Part shown: positions 32,057 to 40,236 of the stretch, piece after piece | Numbering within the stretch: the stretch's first letter is position 1 | Layout of the letters: the number at the start of each line of letters is the position of its first letter | Origin: Candidatus Sulfopaludibacter sp. SbA3 | GTDB taxonomy: Bacteria > Acidobacteriota > Terriglobia > Bryobacterales > Bryobacteraceae | Reading direction: 5' to 3' | Assembly (NCBI GenBank): GCA_945893365.1 | Contig: CAMDED010000056.1 | Span: 1-43,811 of the forward strand | DNA length: 43,811 bases | The notes under the pieces: model-generated | What the model saw: only the letters and a program-made list of their open reading frames with translations | Told to the model about the DNA's origin: nothing | The model's database searches: none | Position numbers and translations under genes: made by a program

Positions 32057-32433
32057 ATTGTACCGTCGCGGTGCGGCGTCTACCGATATGCCGGGGCATT
32101 TTCTTCAGCCAACGGCATGCGCGGCGGGCGCCGGGCGCGCTTCCATGTTGCGCATGCGGCGGCGCGATCGTCTCTCGCGTATCGCCGCTTCTCCCGCGTC
32201 TCGCCCGGTTACCTTGAGAGAACGGCCGGCAAGCCGGATGGTTTCGTATCGGCCCGTCGAGGGAGGTAACGAGTCCACCTTGTCCCGCGGCGACCCGTCG
32301 TCGGGGTTGGCGGAAACAATCTTGCGAAAATACGTTACAACTTTCGCTTGCTGGGATTATAATATTGCGGAGACCATCGTGGCCCTCAGATCCAGTGGTG
32401 GTTGTTTTTTTATTCCGAGACGAAGGAGTGAAC
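32057..32433. other. Divergent intergenic region, 377 bases
   Basis: No gene supported. Long frames crossing it are shadows or lack start signals. It should hold the promoters of the YtkA/FixH-like gene (minus) and of the histone-H1-like gene (plus, listed separately). The last 110 bases are markedly AT-rich relative to the surroundings. Confidence 0.55.
32335..32363 (+). promoter_or_regulatory. Promoter of the histone-H1-like gene
   Basis: A perfect TATAAT (32358-32363) lies 17 bases after TTACAA (32335-32340). Transcription would start near 32370, giving a leader of about 64 bases before ATG 32434. The AT-rich setting and the consensus -10 suggest high expression. Confidence 0.6.
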
Positions 32434-32778
32434 ATGTCAGAAAACGAGAATTTACAGATGAGCCCGGCAAGCAGCGGCGGGGGCGACGGCAACGATGCTC
32501 CTCCGCAGATGTCGGATACCGGCGCGGAACCTTCCGCGCCCCCGGCACCGGCCCCCGCGAAAAAGAAGGCAGTGAAAGCCGCTCCAAAGAAAGTCGCGAA
32601 GAAGGCGGCAAGTAAGGCCGCCGCCAAGAAGCCCGCCGCGAAGAAAGTCGTGAAGAAGGCGGCCCCCAAGAAAGCCGTCAAGAAAGCAGCCGGCAAAGCG
32701 GCCCCCAAGAAAGCGGCCCCCAAGAAGGCCGCCAAGGCTGTGAAGAAGGCAGCGCCGAAGAAAGGCAAGAAAAGGTAG
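32434..32778 (+). CDS. Histone-H1-like lysine/alanine-rich DNA-binding protein
   Basis: 114 residues from ATG 32434, with GAAGGAG at the right distance. An earlier in-frame ATG at 32365 lies at the predicted transcription start and is rejected. The first about 45 residues are acidic, Ser/Gly/Pro-rich and probably disordered. From about residue 47 the protein consists of AAPKK, KKAA and KAVKKAA repeats ending KKGKKR, like the C-terminal tail of histone H1 and bacterial Hc1/AlgP-type proteins. It should bind DNA non-specifically and compact the nucleoid. It stands alone between the divergent YtkA/FixH-like gene and the convergent fdh operon. Confidence 0.85.
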   Translation: MSENENLQMSPASSGGGDGNDAPPQMSDTGAEPSAPPAPAPAKKKAVKAAPKKVAKKAASKAAAKKPAAKKVVKKAAPKKAVKKAAGKAAPKKAAPKKAAKAVKKAAPKKGKKR

Positions 32779-32804
32779 GTCTCCCATTGGCGCGACGCCG
32801 CGTG

Positions 32805-32838
32805 GCCGGCCTTCTCTCGACCTTCCGGGAAGGCCGGC
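32805..32838. terminator. Strong hairpin between the histone-like gene and fdhE
   Basis: GCCGGCCTTC (32805-32814) and GAAGGCCGGC (32829-32838) are perfect 10-bp arms around a 14-base loop. The hairpin lies 26 bases after the histone-like stop and 27 bases after the fdhE stop on the other strand. It is well placed as a bidirectional terminator, although T-tracts are absent. Confidence 0.55.
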
Positions 32839-32865
32839 GGCGCGAAGAACTTCCGTAGCCCCGCC

Positions 32866-33600
32866 TCATAACCCAAACAAATTTGCCTGAAGTTTGACGT
32901 AACCCCGATCGCGGGCCCAGAGATCGAGTGGAATCAGAGCCAGTTCGTCCACCTGTGGGACTGCGAGACCGTTCCGGGACAGGTCGACGCAGTTCAGATA
33001 TACGCGGCATTTCTCGCAGGCCTCAACCCGCACCGCCTCAAACTGCTCCGTCGTGAAGATTGCAAGTCCCTCCGCGCTTTGCTCGCCGCACGCGGGGCAC
33101 TCGATTCGTGGAAATTGCCACTCGAGCGAGCACAGTGAACAGAGCAGCGTTCGCTTCGCGCCGTGCCCTTCCGGCCGCAGCACGCCCACAACCGGATTCG
33201 ATCCGCACCGCGGGCAAACGCGCCCGCGATAGACGCCGGCGGGAGCATCGAGCCGTTCCGCGTAGGGTTGCAGCAGTGCCTTGGCGAGAAAAGTCTCAAC
33301 GGCGCCGGGTCCATCGCGCGTGCTCTGGAAGTCTGTCAGCATCGCGCTCCAATAGCTGCGTCCCCGTTCCCGCACTTCCGCGGAGGCAGCCGCCAGCGGC
33401 GCCGGGCCGGAACGCTCGACCACCGAAAGCAACTCGGGCATTCGGTCCGCCAGCCGATCGAATTCGTCCCGTACTCCTTTCTGAAACCGGGCGATCCGAA
33501 TGTAGAAATCGAGAACCTCCGAGGCAAACGGGTAGACGCCGCGCAACTCCGCCGCGCGCGCGATGCGCCGCTCTATCGAGTCCACGCCGCTCTGTTCCAC
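32866..33600 (-). CDS. fdhE: Formate dehydrogenase accessory protein FdhE
   Basis: 244 residues from GTG 33600, preceded by GGTGAG. A longer in-frame extension runs through 15-bp repeats and the fdhI gene and is rejected. The C-terminal half carries the rubredoxin-like cysteine pairs typical of FdhE: CPRCGSNP, CSLCSLEW, CPACGEQ and CEKCRVYLNCVD, plus DELALIPLDLWARDRGY near the end. FdhE is a cytoplasmic protein needed for assembly of active respiratory formate dehydrogenase and interacts with the catalytic subunit. It is the last gene of the fdhA-fdhB-fdhI-fdhE operon, 31 bases after fdhI. Confidence 0.9.
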   Translation of the reverse strand: MEQSGVDSIERRIARAAELRGVYPFASEVLDFYIRIARFQKGVRDEFDRLADRMPELLSVVERSGPAPLAAASAEVRERGRSYWSAMLTDFQSTRDGPGAVETFLAKALLQPYAERLDAPAGVYRGRVCPRCGSNPVVGVLRPEGHGAKRTLLCSLCSLEWQFPRIECPACGEQSAEGLAIFTTEQFEAVRVEACEKCRVYLNCVDLSRNGLAVPQVDELALIPLDLWARDRGYVKLQANLFGL

Positions 33601-33602
33601 GC

Positions 33603-33647
33603 CTGTCTCACCGCATCTACTCTTTCCACATCTACCGCTTCCACATC
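33603..33647 (-). repeat. Three imperfect 15-bp tandem repeats at the fdhI-fdhE junction
   Basis: On the minus strand the units are GATGTGGAAGCGGTA, GATGTGGAAAGAGTA and GATGCGGTGAGACAG. The first covers the last codons of fdhI, and the third holds the GGTGAG ribosome site of fdhE. The array probably arose by slippage. Confidence 0.55.
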
Positions 33648-34228
33648 CGATGATGCGTCCGCGCCCACTCTTCCGAGACCTCGCCGCGAACGATGGACGT
33701 GAATCCGCCGCGCACCACCGCCGTCCCCATGTAAACGTGAATGATGAAACCGCCGATCGTCGCAAGCCCCGCGCTCACATGCACCAGCACCGCCGCGTGA
33801 CGGAGCCACCGCAGACTCCACGGAATAGACGCGGTAAACCACATCGCCACACCCGAGATCAGCAGCAACGCTCCGCCGAGGAACATCAGCCAGAAAAAAT
33901 ACTTCTGCCCGGCATTGTAGCGGCCGACGGGCGGCAGATGTGCGTCTTCATTTCGAACGTAGCGGCCGATCGCCCGGCTCCATTCCCGGTCCGCATCCGT
34001 AATGCGCATGTCCGCCGCCCACATCCTGTACATGAATACCGTCGCTGCCACAAACACGAGGCCCGCCCACGGATGCCATTCGCGCGACGTGGTCCCGCCA
34101 CCCAGCGCTACGGCCAGCCAATAGAGTTTCGGCGTGTAGAACGCAAGCCCCGTAAGAAGCAGATACACATAGACGAAACCCGCCACCCAGTGGACGATGC
34201 GTTCTTTGAGCGTGTAACGGAGAATCAT
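33632..34228 (-). CDS. fdhI: Formate dehydrogenase cytochrome b556 (gamma) subunit
   Basis: 198 residues, four membrane helices (about 10-30, 53-68, 112-130 and 150-168). Candidate heme-b ligands are His13 (RIVHWVAGF), His52 (EWHPWAG), His150 (LVHVSAG) and His164 (IHVYMGTA), as in FdnI/FdoI. The subunit passes electrons from the iron-sulfur subunit to the quinone pool in the inner membrane. Its ATG overlaps the stop of fdhB (ATGA), so the two are translationally coupled. Confidence 0.93.
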   Translation of the reverse strand: MILRYTLKERIVHWVAGFVYVYLLLTGLAFYTPKLYWLAVALGGGTTSREWHPWAGLVFVAATVFMYRMWAADMRITDADREWSRAIGRYVRNEDAHLPPVGRYNAGQKYFFWLMFLGGALLLISGVAMWFTASIPWSLRWLRHAAVLVHVSAGLATIGGFIIHVYMGTAVVRGGFTSIVRGEVSEEWARTHHRMWKR

Positions 34229-35118
34229 GAGGCACGACTTTCAGGAGGCCTTTCCGCGGGCCCTTCCGTATGCCCTTCGGCGTGCTTCGCGCCGTATCTC
34301 AGGTAGTGTATCGCCGTCCCCACAATGCCGCCTATCATCGCAATATTCCCCAGCCACTTGAGCGGAGCCTTCCAGAACGAAACCGCCAGCGGAATCGAGG
34401 GATTCGCCGGCAGACCGTAGATCTCAGGCCGGTCCGCATGGGCAAGCACCGTGACCACGCTCGTGCCCCCGACCCCCGGCGGATCGTAAATTCCCGCCTC
34501 TTTAAAGCCTCCCTCCCGCAACTGACCTACTCGCTTCGCCGCAATCTCCAGAAGCTGCGCCTTGGTCCCGAACTGGAGACAGCCGGTCGGGCACGCCTTG
34601 ATGCAAGCAGGCTCCAGGCCCACCGCCACACGGTCCACGCACAACGTACACTTGTAGACCGTCTTCGTTTTCGAGCTCAGTTTCGGAATGTTGAAGGGAC
34701 AGCCCGCCATGCAGTATCCGCATCCGATGCATTGATCCTGCTGAAAATCCACGATGCCGTTCACATACTGCACTATCGCGCCCGGCGCGGGACACGCCTT
34801 TAGACAGCCCGGATCGCCGCAATGCATGCACTGATCCTTGCGCATGAACCAGTGGAATCCGCCCTCATCCTCGTATTCGCTGAACCGTATCAGATTCCAG
34901 AAATTCGCCGTCATGTCGGGCATCGTCTGATAGGTGCCGATTTGAACGGTGGTCTCCGGCGGCAGGTCGTTCCATTGCTGGCAGGCTACCTCGCACGCCT
35001 TGCAGCCGATGCAGGTCGTGGTGTCGATATACTTCGCAAGAACGGGCGTCTCGCGAATTCCCGGCGGCGGCGCGGCGGACGCCGAAATGCGCTTTAACTC
35101 AAGCGTGTTCCCCGCCAT
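34225..35118 (-). CDS. fdhB: Formate dehydrogenase iron-sulfur (beta) subunit
   Basis: 297 residues from ATG 35118. Its first base is shared with the fdhA stop (TGATG). Four [4Fe-4S] clusters are indicated: CIGCKACEVAC at 36-46, QCMHCGDPGCLKAC at 97-109, QCIGCGYCMAGC at 130-140, and KCTLC...ACIKACPTGC at 157-180. A C-terminal membrane helix (GNIAMIGGIVGTAIHYLRYG) anchors it, as in FdnH. It wires the molybdenum/tungsten subunit to cytochrome b on the periplasmic side, after export with the Tat-targeted alpha subunit. Confidence 0.94.
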   Translation of the reverse strand: MAGNTLELKRISASAAPPPGIRETPVLAKYIDTTTCIGCKACEVACQQWNDLPPETTVQIGTYQTMPDMTANFWNLIRFSEYEDEGGFHWFMRKDQCMHCGDPGCLKACPAPGAIVQYVNGIVDFQQDQCIGCGYCMAGCPFNIPKLSSKTKTVYKCTLCVDRVAVGLEPACIKACPTGCLQFGTKAQLLEIAAKRVGQLREGGFKEAGIYDPPGVGGTSVVTVLAHADRPEIYGLPANPSIPLAVSFWKAPLKWLGNIAMIGGIVGTAIHYLRYGAKHAEGHTEGPAERPPESRAS

Positions 35119-38100
35119 CACGCTTTCTCCAGCTTCACCAGGAAGCCCTTGTATTCAGGCGCGAACGAGTTCGGGTCGACGATTGTCGGCGTCACCAGAT
35201 TCGCCAGCGAACCTTGCTGTTTTCCCTTTCCGAGAAAGCCCCAGTGAATCGGGAACCCGATCTGGTACACTTTCTTTCCACCCGCCGTCATCGGCTTGAT
35301 GCGGCGCGTTACCATGGCCTTGCCCTCGATCGATCCCCGCGCCGAGGTAACCTTCACCTTCTCGCCGTTTCCGATTCCCTTCTCTTTCGCCAGCTCCTCC
35401 GGAATCTCGATAAAGAACTCCGGCTGCAACTGCATGTTGTACGGATTGTTCTTGGTCCAGTAATGAAAATGCTCCGTCAGCCGGTAGGTTGTGCAGACGA
35501 TCGGATACTCGCTCGCCTCTCCAAGCTTGTCGAACTCCGTCGTGAAACGCTTCACGGCCGGATTTGCGCTCTGCGAAGGATGCAGGGGATTCGGGATGGG
35601 AGCCTCGGCCGGCTCGTAGTGCTCGGAGAACGGGCCCTCGGCGAATTGCCCCGGCACGAACAGCCGCGCCACTCCTTCCGGCAGCATGATGAACGCGCCC
35701 ATCCCCGCATCGTGCGCACCGGCGGGCGTAGTGGCAGGAGCGCTGTCGGGCTTGAAGTCCGGCACGTCGCCCACCCACTTCTCGCCGTTCCAGCGCAGGA
35801 CGGGACGCGTCGCGTCCCACGGCTTCCCTTCCCCATCCGCCGAGCAGCGATTGTACATAATGCGCCGGTTCGCAGGCCAGTTGAATGACCAGTTCGGGTA
35901 TGCGCCAAGACCTGAAGGATCGGACGTCACCCGCCGCTGCGTCAAATTGCCGGCCTCCGGATAACACCCGATGTAGAGCCAATTCCCGCAAAGAGTCGAC
36001 CCATCCGCGCGCGTATCGAGAAACTTCCCAAGCTGACTGCCCGCTTTCAGCGCGACCGTCTTCGGGTCCTTCTCATCTCTTACATCCTGAATCGCCCATC
36101 CGTTGATCTCCCTCAAGACTTCGTCCATCGAGGGTTTCAAAGGATTGCTGTACCACCAGTTCAACTTGATGACGGGCTCGGCACATTTTCCGCCCTCGGC
36201 CGCATAGAGCTCGCGCACGCGCAGAAAAATCCGCGCTGTGATTTCCTGATCCGGCAGCGCTTCGCCCGGTGGATCGATCGCTTTCCACTTCCACTGAATC
36301 CATCGCGCGGAATTCGTGAAGGTCCCGTCCTTTTCCGCGAAGTTCGCCGCCGGCAGCAGGAATACCTCGGTCTCGACATCCGCCGGCTTCTTGCCGATCA
36401 ATTCCAAAATATTGGGCTTCCAGAACGCGGAGGTCTCCTGCTCGAAATTCTCCGCCACCACTAGCCACTTCAGCTTCGATAAGCCTCCCAGCACCTTGCG
36501 CGAGTTCGGCCCGTTCGACACGGGATTCATGCCGTAACTGATCAACCCTTCCATGCGGCCCTGGAACATGTGGTCGAAAATGTAGGCCCAGCTCCAGTTC
36601 TCATAGACTCCCGGCGCGGTCTCGGGCAACTTCGGATGCAGATGATACGCGAAATCGTTCTCTTTGGTCGCCGCTTTACCATAGAACGCCTTCAACTGGC
36701 TCACCACGAACCGGTCCGTGTTCGAATAGAAGTTCATCGCATTCGGCCGCAACGGCTTGGGCGTTACCGCGTCGATGAACGTCTTGAGAGACTGGTGGCC
36801 GGCCTTCTGGATCGCGATATATCCGGGGAGGTTGTGGTATCCCATTCCGCAATCCGTGCCGCCCTGGATATTGGCATGTCCTCGAAGGGCGTTCAATCCT
36901 CCTCCGGCGATGCCCATGTTCCCCAGCAGCAACTGGAGCATCGCCGCCGCGTGAATCAACTGCACCGACGAGCTGTGGTGCGTCCATCCGAGCGCGTACA
37001 GAATGGTTCCGGCCTTGTCCGCTTTGTACGTCGACGTAATCAACTCGGCAGCCCGGATGAAGTCCTCGGCCTTACAGCCGCAGATCGTCGAAACCATCTC
37101 CGGCGTGTAGCGCGCATAGTGCTTCTTCATGAGCTGAAACACCGACCTTGGATCTTCCATCGCCGCGTCGATCCTGGCATAGCCCTGCGCGTCGAGCTCG
37201 TAACTCCACGACGATTTATCGGCGTACGCCTTCTTGCCCGCGTCCCAACCCGAGAATAATCCGGCTTCCTCATCGAACGCATAGCCGTCCTTTATAAGGA
37301 AGGTCGCGTTCGTAAAGAGCCGCACATACTCCTCGTGATACCGGCCCCGGGTGAGCGCAAAGTGAATCAGGCCGCCGAGGAACGCGATATCGGTGCCGAC
37401 GCGGATCTGCGTGAACGAATCGGATACGGCGGAGGTGCGGTTGTAGCGCGGGTCCACCGAAACAAGCTTCGCGTTCCGATTCCGTTTCGCATCCATGACG
37501 AAGCGGAAGCCGACCGGGTGATTCTCCGCGGGATTCCCTCCCATGGCGAGGATGACATCGGCATTCGCGATGTCGGTCCAACCGTTGGTCATGGCGCCCC
37601 GGCCGAAAGTGGCGGCCAAACTGGCCACCGTGGGGCCGTGTCAAATCCTGGCCTGTTGTTCGAGCGGCACCACGCCGAGGCCGGCGCGGAAGGCTTTCAC
37701 CAGCAAATAATTGTTTTCGTTCGAATCCGTGCATCCGCCCACGACGCCCATCGCCGTGAGTGCGTTTACCGTCCGCCCGAGCGCGTCTTTCTCGATGAGA
37801 TGCTCGTCGCGCGTCTTCTTGATGAGGCGGGCGATGCGGTCGATCGCCCAATCCCATGGCTTTTCTTCCCATTGATCGGACCCCGGGGCGCGGTAACGGA
37901 CCTTCGTGAGCCGCAAATCGTTGACGATGTCCTGCTTGAGCGTGATGCCCTTGGGGCACAACGACCCGCGATTGATGGGGTGATCCGGATCGCCTTCGAC
38001 GTGCACGACGGACGGCTTCACGTTGCGCGACGTGTCCCCGAGCGTGTGAATGATCACGCCGCAGCTAACCGAGCAGTAGGGGCAGGTGGAACGGTTCTCG

Positions 38101-38225
38101 GTGGTGCGCGCGATCTTCAGTTGGCGCGTCTGCGCGTAGGCGGGAGCGAGGTCGAATCCAAGCACGGCGGCGGCCGCGCCGGCGGAAGTAGCCGCCTTCA
38201 GGAACGTTCTGCGTGTCGGCGTCAT
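35118..38225 (-). CDS. fdhA: Formate dehydrogenase catalytic (alpha) subunit, selenoprotein with in-frame UGA
   Basis: The gene reads as 1035 residues when the TGA at 37643-37641 is decoded as selenocysteine (residue 195). Without that it would be split into two ORFs. The flanking sequence QARI-Sec-HGPTVASLA matches the active-site context of E. coli FdnG/FdoG (NQARV-Sec-HGPTVASLA), where Sec ligates Mo. The start at 38225 gives the Tat signal TPTRRTFLKAATSAG, with GGAG ten bases upstream. The [4Fe-4S] motif CPYCSVSCGVIIH...LCPKG follows, and molybdopterin-binding segments continue to the C-terminal domain (YRLTEHFHYWTKNN; LAKEKGIGNGEKVKVTSARG). It oxidises formate to CO2 in the periplasm. 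It leads the fdhA-fdhB-fdhI-fdhE operon. Confidence 0.95.
37611..37643 (-). promoter_or_regulatory. Bacterial SECIS element of fdhA
   Basis: On the minus strand the UGA (37643-37641) is followed by an 11-base spacer (CACGGCCCCAC) and a 7-bp stem, GGUGGCC/GGCCGCC with one G-U pair, around the loop AGUUU. An 11-base spacer and a short apical stem with a G/U-containing loop match the E. coli fdhF/fdnG SECIS that binds SelB. This supports true Sec insertion over a nonsense mutation. Confidence 0.8.
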
Positions 38226-38614
38226 CTCGGAGCGTCTCCTTGCCGGTGAGCGCTTCACGGCCGCTCATCGCTTGACATGATGCCGCACTCGTACGGCCCG
38301 GCGCAACATGGAGGAGTGCACCGCTGCGAGGGTCGCCTCAGGAGAAGGCGCACCAAATTGCTGCGGAATGGTGTTATGAAGACGGGAAAGCAAGACGGTA
38401 CCGCAAAGTGTCAGCCTGCCGGCGAAGGTCGCCGCACAATTCGCAGCTTGGCAAAGACCCGCAGTCAGCAGGAGTCTTCGACGTTGCCAAGCGCTTCCGC
38501 ACAGCAACCGAGCCCGGCGAGGTCAGACGCCTGGGCGCCGGCGCCTTACGCAACACGCTACTGAAGCTACCCATCTTGAGCAAAGCATTGATCCATTGGG
38601 GCGTGACTGGTTGA
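38226..38614. other. Region upstream of fdhA, 389 bases, no intact gene
   Basis: It should contain the fdh promoter, but no clear -35/-10 pair was identified. A plus-strand frame near 38466-38614 contains FDVAKRFRTATEPGEVRRLG, which faintly resembles small partner proteins of toxin-antitoxin loci. It has no upstream start signal and looks like a remnant. No tRNA-Sec gene was seen here. Confidence 0.45.
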
Positions 38615-39245
38615 TCAAGTATCAAGGTCAATCGTCCACCATCCCAACGAAAGTCGCCGAGCCGTGGTGCGCTCCTCAGGGGCCGCGTATTGGAAGTTCG
38701 CCAAACGTTGTGACGGAGCCGTCTTCACTAAGGTCGCGACGAGCTCCTCATTGAACTGAGCTATACCGAAGTCCGCAATTGCCAGCCTGCCGTTACTGCG
38801 GTCGTAGAGGATGTTCTCAGGCTTGAGGTCGCGGTGAACTGCCCCTTACAGGTGTGCCGGCCTCAATACCGTCGAGGATTTGGCTGAATAAAGGCAGGAC
38901 CTGTTCAGGAGATAAGCTTACGCGAATCACATCGCGCAGATTTTCGTCGTATCGCCGCATCACATAGAACGAACCGTTGATTTCTTGACCTCTCGAAACG
39001 CGGTGATCTAAAACGACGACGATGTTTGCATGGGTGTTGCGCGACAAGAAAGCGATTTCGTTCTTGAAACGACGCCTCTTGTCTGTTGAGGCGCGATCAT
39101 CCGCTAGAACTTTCAGCGCGAACTTCGTATGATCCGGACTCTCGCCGCAATAGACGCGTCCAGCGCCTCCCTCGCCTATAAGCTCGTCGACGACATAGAG
39201 TCCGAATGTGGTCTCGAAGGTAGCCTTCTGCTTGAGCTTGTGCAT
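38615..39245 (-). pseudogene. Serine/threonine protein kinase, frameshifted, with internal stop and truncated
   Basis: The first frame (from ATG 39245) encodes the N-lobe: glycine loop ELIGEGGAGRVY, catalytic lysine FALKVL, then SLSPEQVLPLFSQILDGIEA. The kinase continues in another frame with the catalytic loop AVHRDLKPENILY, magnesium loop IADFGIAQF and YAAPEE. The join (about 38842-38858) shows an extra base and an in-frame TAA (38848-38846) where EAAHL-x-GAVHRD is expected. Sequence past the APE motif, which would carry the rest of the C-lobe, is absent. All key catalytic residues survive as text, but no active enzyme can be made. Confidence 0.85.
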
Positions 39246-39552
39246 TGCTATGGAATCCTAAAACGATCGCACGCCCACTTCTCGACATGCCGCGTCACGA
39301 CGTGGGAGTACTGGCATCGTGCCCGCAGGCGTCCGTGAGCACATTACCCATTCTCCTCCCACTCGAATCACCTCGCACGCATGGTTGTCACCGCTGCCAG
39401 GAATCGCCCAGCACTTGTCCTTCCCACGCTGATCACGATCTCCCCGCCACCAGCGAACTGAACTTTGATATCGCCTGGTCCATTCAGCACTTCATCCTCT
39501 TCCGAGCGCTGGCGCCCTTAGGTGCCGACGTGGCGACGGGGCGACCCATCGC
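39246..39552. other. Intergenic/decayed region, 307 bases
   Basis: No intact gene. On the minus strand an open tail of about 53 codons (39258-39419; DKCWAIPGSGDNHACEVIRV, then GGEWVMCSRTPAGTMPV) ends at TAG just upstream of the kinase. It has no start or recognised family and may be a remnant of a gene that once preceded the kinase. Confidence 0.4.
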
Positions 39553-39831
39553 CTAGACGAGCTGTATGGTGACGCGGCGGCCGACCATCGCCGCGGCCCG
39601 TTGCAGGCTCGAAAGCTTGATGTCGTTTTTCGCATCCAGCAGCCGGTCAACCTGGGTGCGGCTCGTCTTAAGTAGCGTGGCCATGCGGTTCTTAGATATT
39701 TTCCTTTCTTTCATGGCCTGAGCAAGTTGCCATGCGACGACTTCTTTGACCGCCTGCGTCTGCGCCTCTTCCAGGATTCCCTCCTCCTTCAGGAAATCAT
39801 CAATGCTGGAACCCATATGTTTCTTGCTCAT
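39553..39831 (-). CDS. HigA/XRE-type antitoxin
   Basis: 92 residues from ATG 39831. The helix-turn-helix lies at about 44-72 (ISKNRMATLLKTSRTQVDRLLDAKND, in pieces), followed by a short beta/helix end (SSLQRAAAMVGRRVTIQLV). This is the usual size and layout of antitoxins paired with Gp49/HigB-type toxins. It would bind the toxin and repress the operon through the palindrome near 40217-40235. The toxin gene just upstream once ended in an ATGA overlap with this start. The toxin is now frameshifted, so the antitoxin may be an orphan regulator. Confidence 0.8.
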   Translation of the reverse strand: MSKKHMGSSIDDFLKEEGILEEAQTQAVKEVVAWQLAQAMKERKISKNRMATLLKTSRTQVDRLLDAKNDIKLSSLQRAAAMVGRRVTIQLV

Positions 39832-40194
39832 CGATTCAGCTCCTTCTGGCGCTTGCGTGCCAATGCCAAATCTTCATCCGGGCGTTGCCCTCGTTTTCTT
39901 GATGAAGCCATGCAGCGCCACCAGACGCTCGCGGTAGACGCACAGCACCACACGCGCCGTGCGCTTTGCGGGCAGATCGGTACGGATTTCCCAAAGGCCG
40001 GCGCCCATCGGCCGGCATAGCGGCATACCCACCGGCCAGCGCCATTGCGCCCGCAGCAAATCCTTCCCTATGGCCTGCCGTTCGGCTTCCGGCAGTGCCT
40101 TCAGCCACTCCCGCGCAGGTTCGCTGCCGACCGCCGTTCGGAAAAGATCAGCGGAATTTTCCGCGGCGACGGGCCTTCCGCCATCCTTGGTCAC
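39828..40194 (-). pseudogene. HigB/Gp49-like (RelE-superfamily) toxin, frameshifted near the C-terminus
   Basis: GTG 40194 has GAGGAAGG upstream. The frame encodes VGSEPAREWLKALPEAERQA, MPLCRPMGAGLWEIRTDLPA and VALHGFIKKTRATP, the standard blocks of Gp49-like mRNA-cleaving toxins. It then hits TGA at 39876-39874. Removing one C from the CCC run at 39882-39880 restores TPDEDLALARKRQKELNR and a stop that overlaps the antitoxin start (ATGA). About 17 residues of the C-terminal helix are lost, including basic residues often needed in this fold. A sequencing error in the C run is an alternative explanation. Confidence 0.8.
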
Positions 40195-40210
40195 TCCTGC
40201 ACCTTCCTCA

Positions 40211-40235
40211 GTACATGTACACATAAAATGTGCAC
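40211..40235. promoter_or_regulatory. Candidate operator of the toxin-antitoxin operon
   Basis: GTACATGTAC (40211-40220) is a perfect 10-bp palindrome. GTACACAT (40217-40224) and ATGTGCAC (40228-40235) form an 8-bp inverted repeat with one mismatch around AAA. The sites lie 17-41 bases upstream of the toxin start, where HigA-type antitoxins commonly bind to autoregulate. Confidence 0.5.
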
Positions 40236-40236
40236 G

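Noticed and set aside
32031-32876. 281-codon minus-strand frame with FFGAAFFTALAAFLGAAFLG-type repeats resembling membrane helices
   Set aside because: It is the antisense of the lysine-alanine repeats of the histone-like gene. Antisense of AAG/GCC runs reads as Leu/Phe/Gly/Ala and mimics membrane segments.
37641-38258. A separate short molybdopterin oxidoreductase gene ending at TGA
   Set aside because: The TGA is at the known Sec position, has a SECIS-like stem-loop and the frame continues as the rest of FdhA, so it is one selenoprotein gene.
38226-38614. Possible tRNA-Sec or other RNA gene upstream of fdhA
   Set aside because: No acceptor-stem pairing, T-loop (GTTCRAATC) or CCA end could be found by eye.
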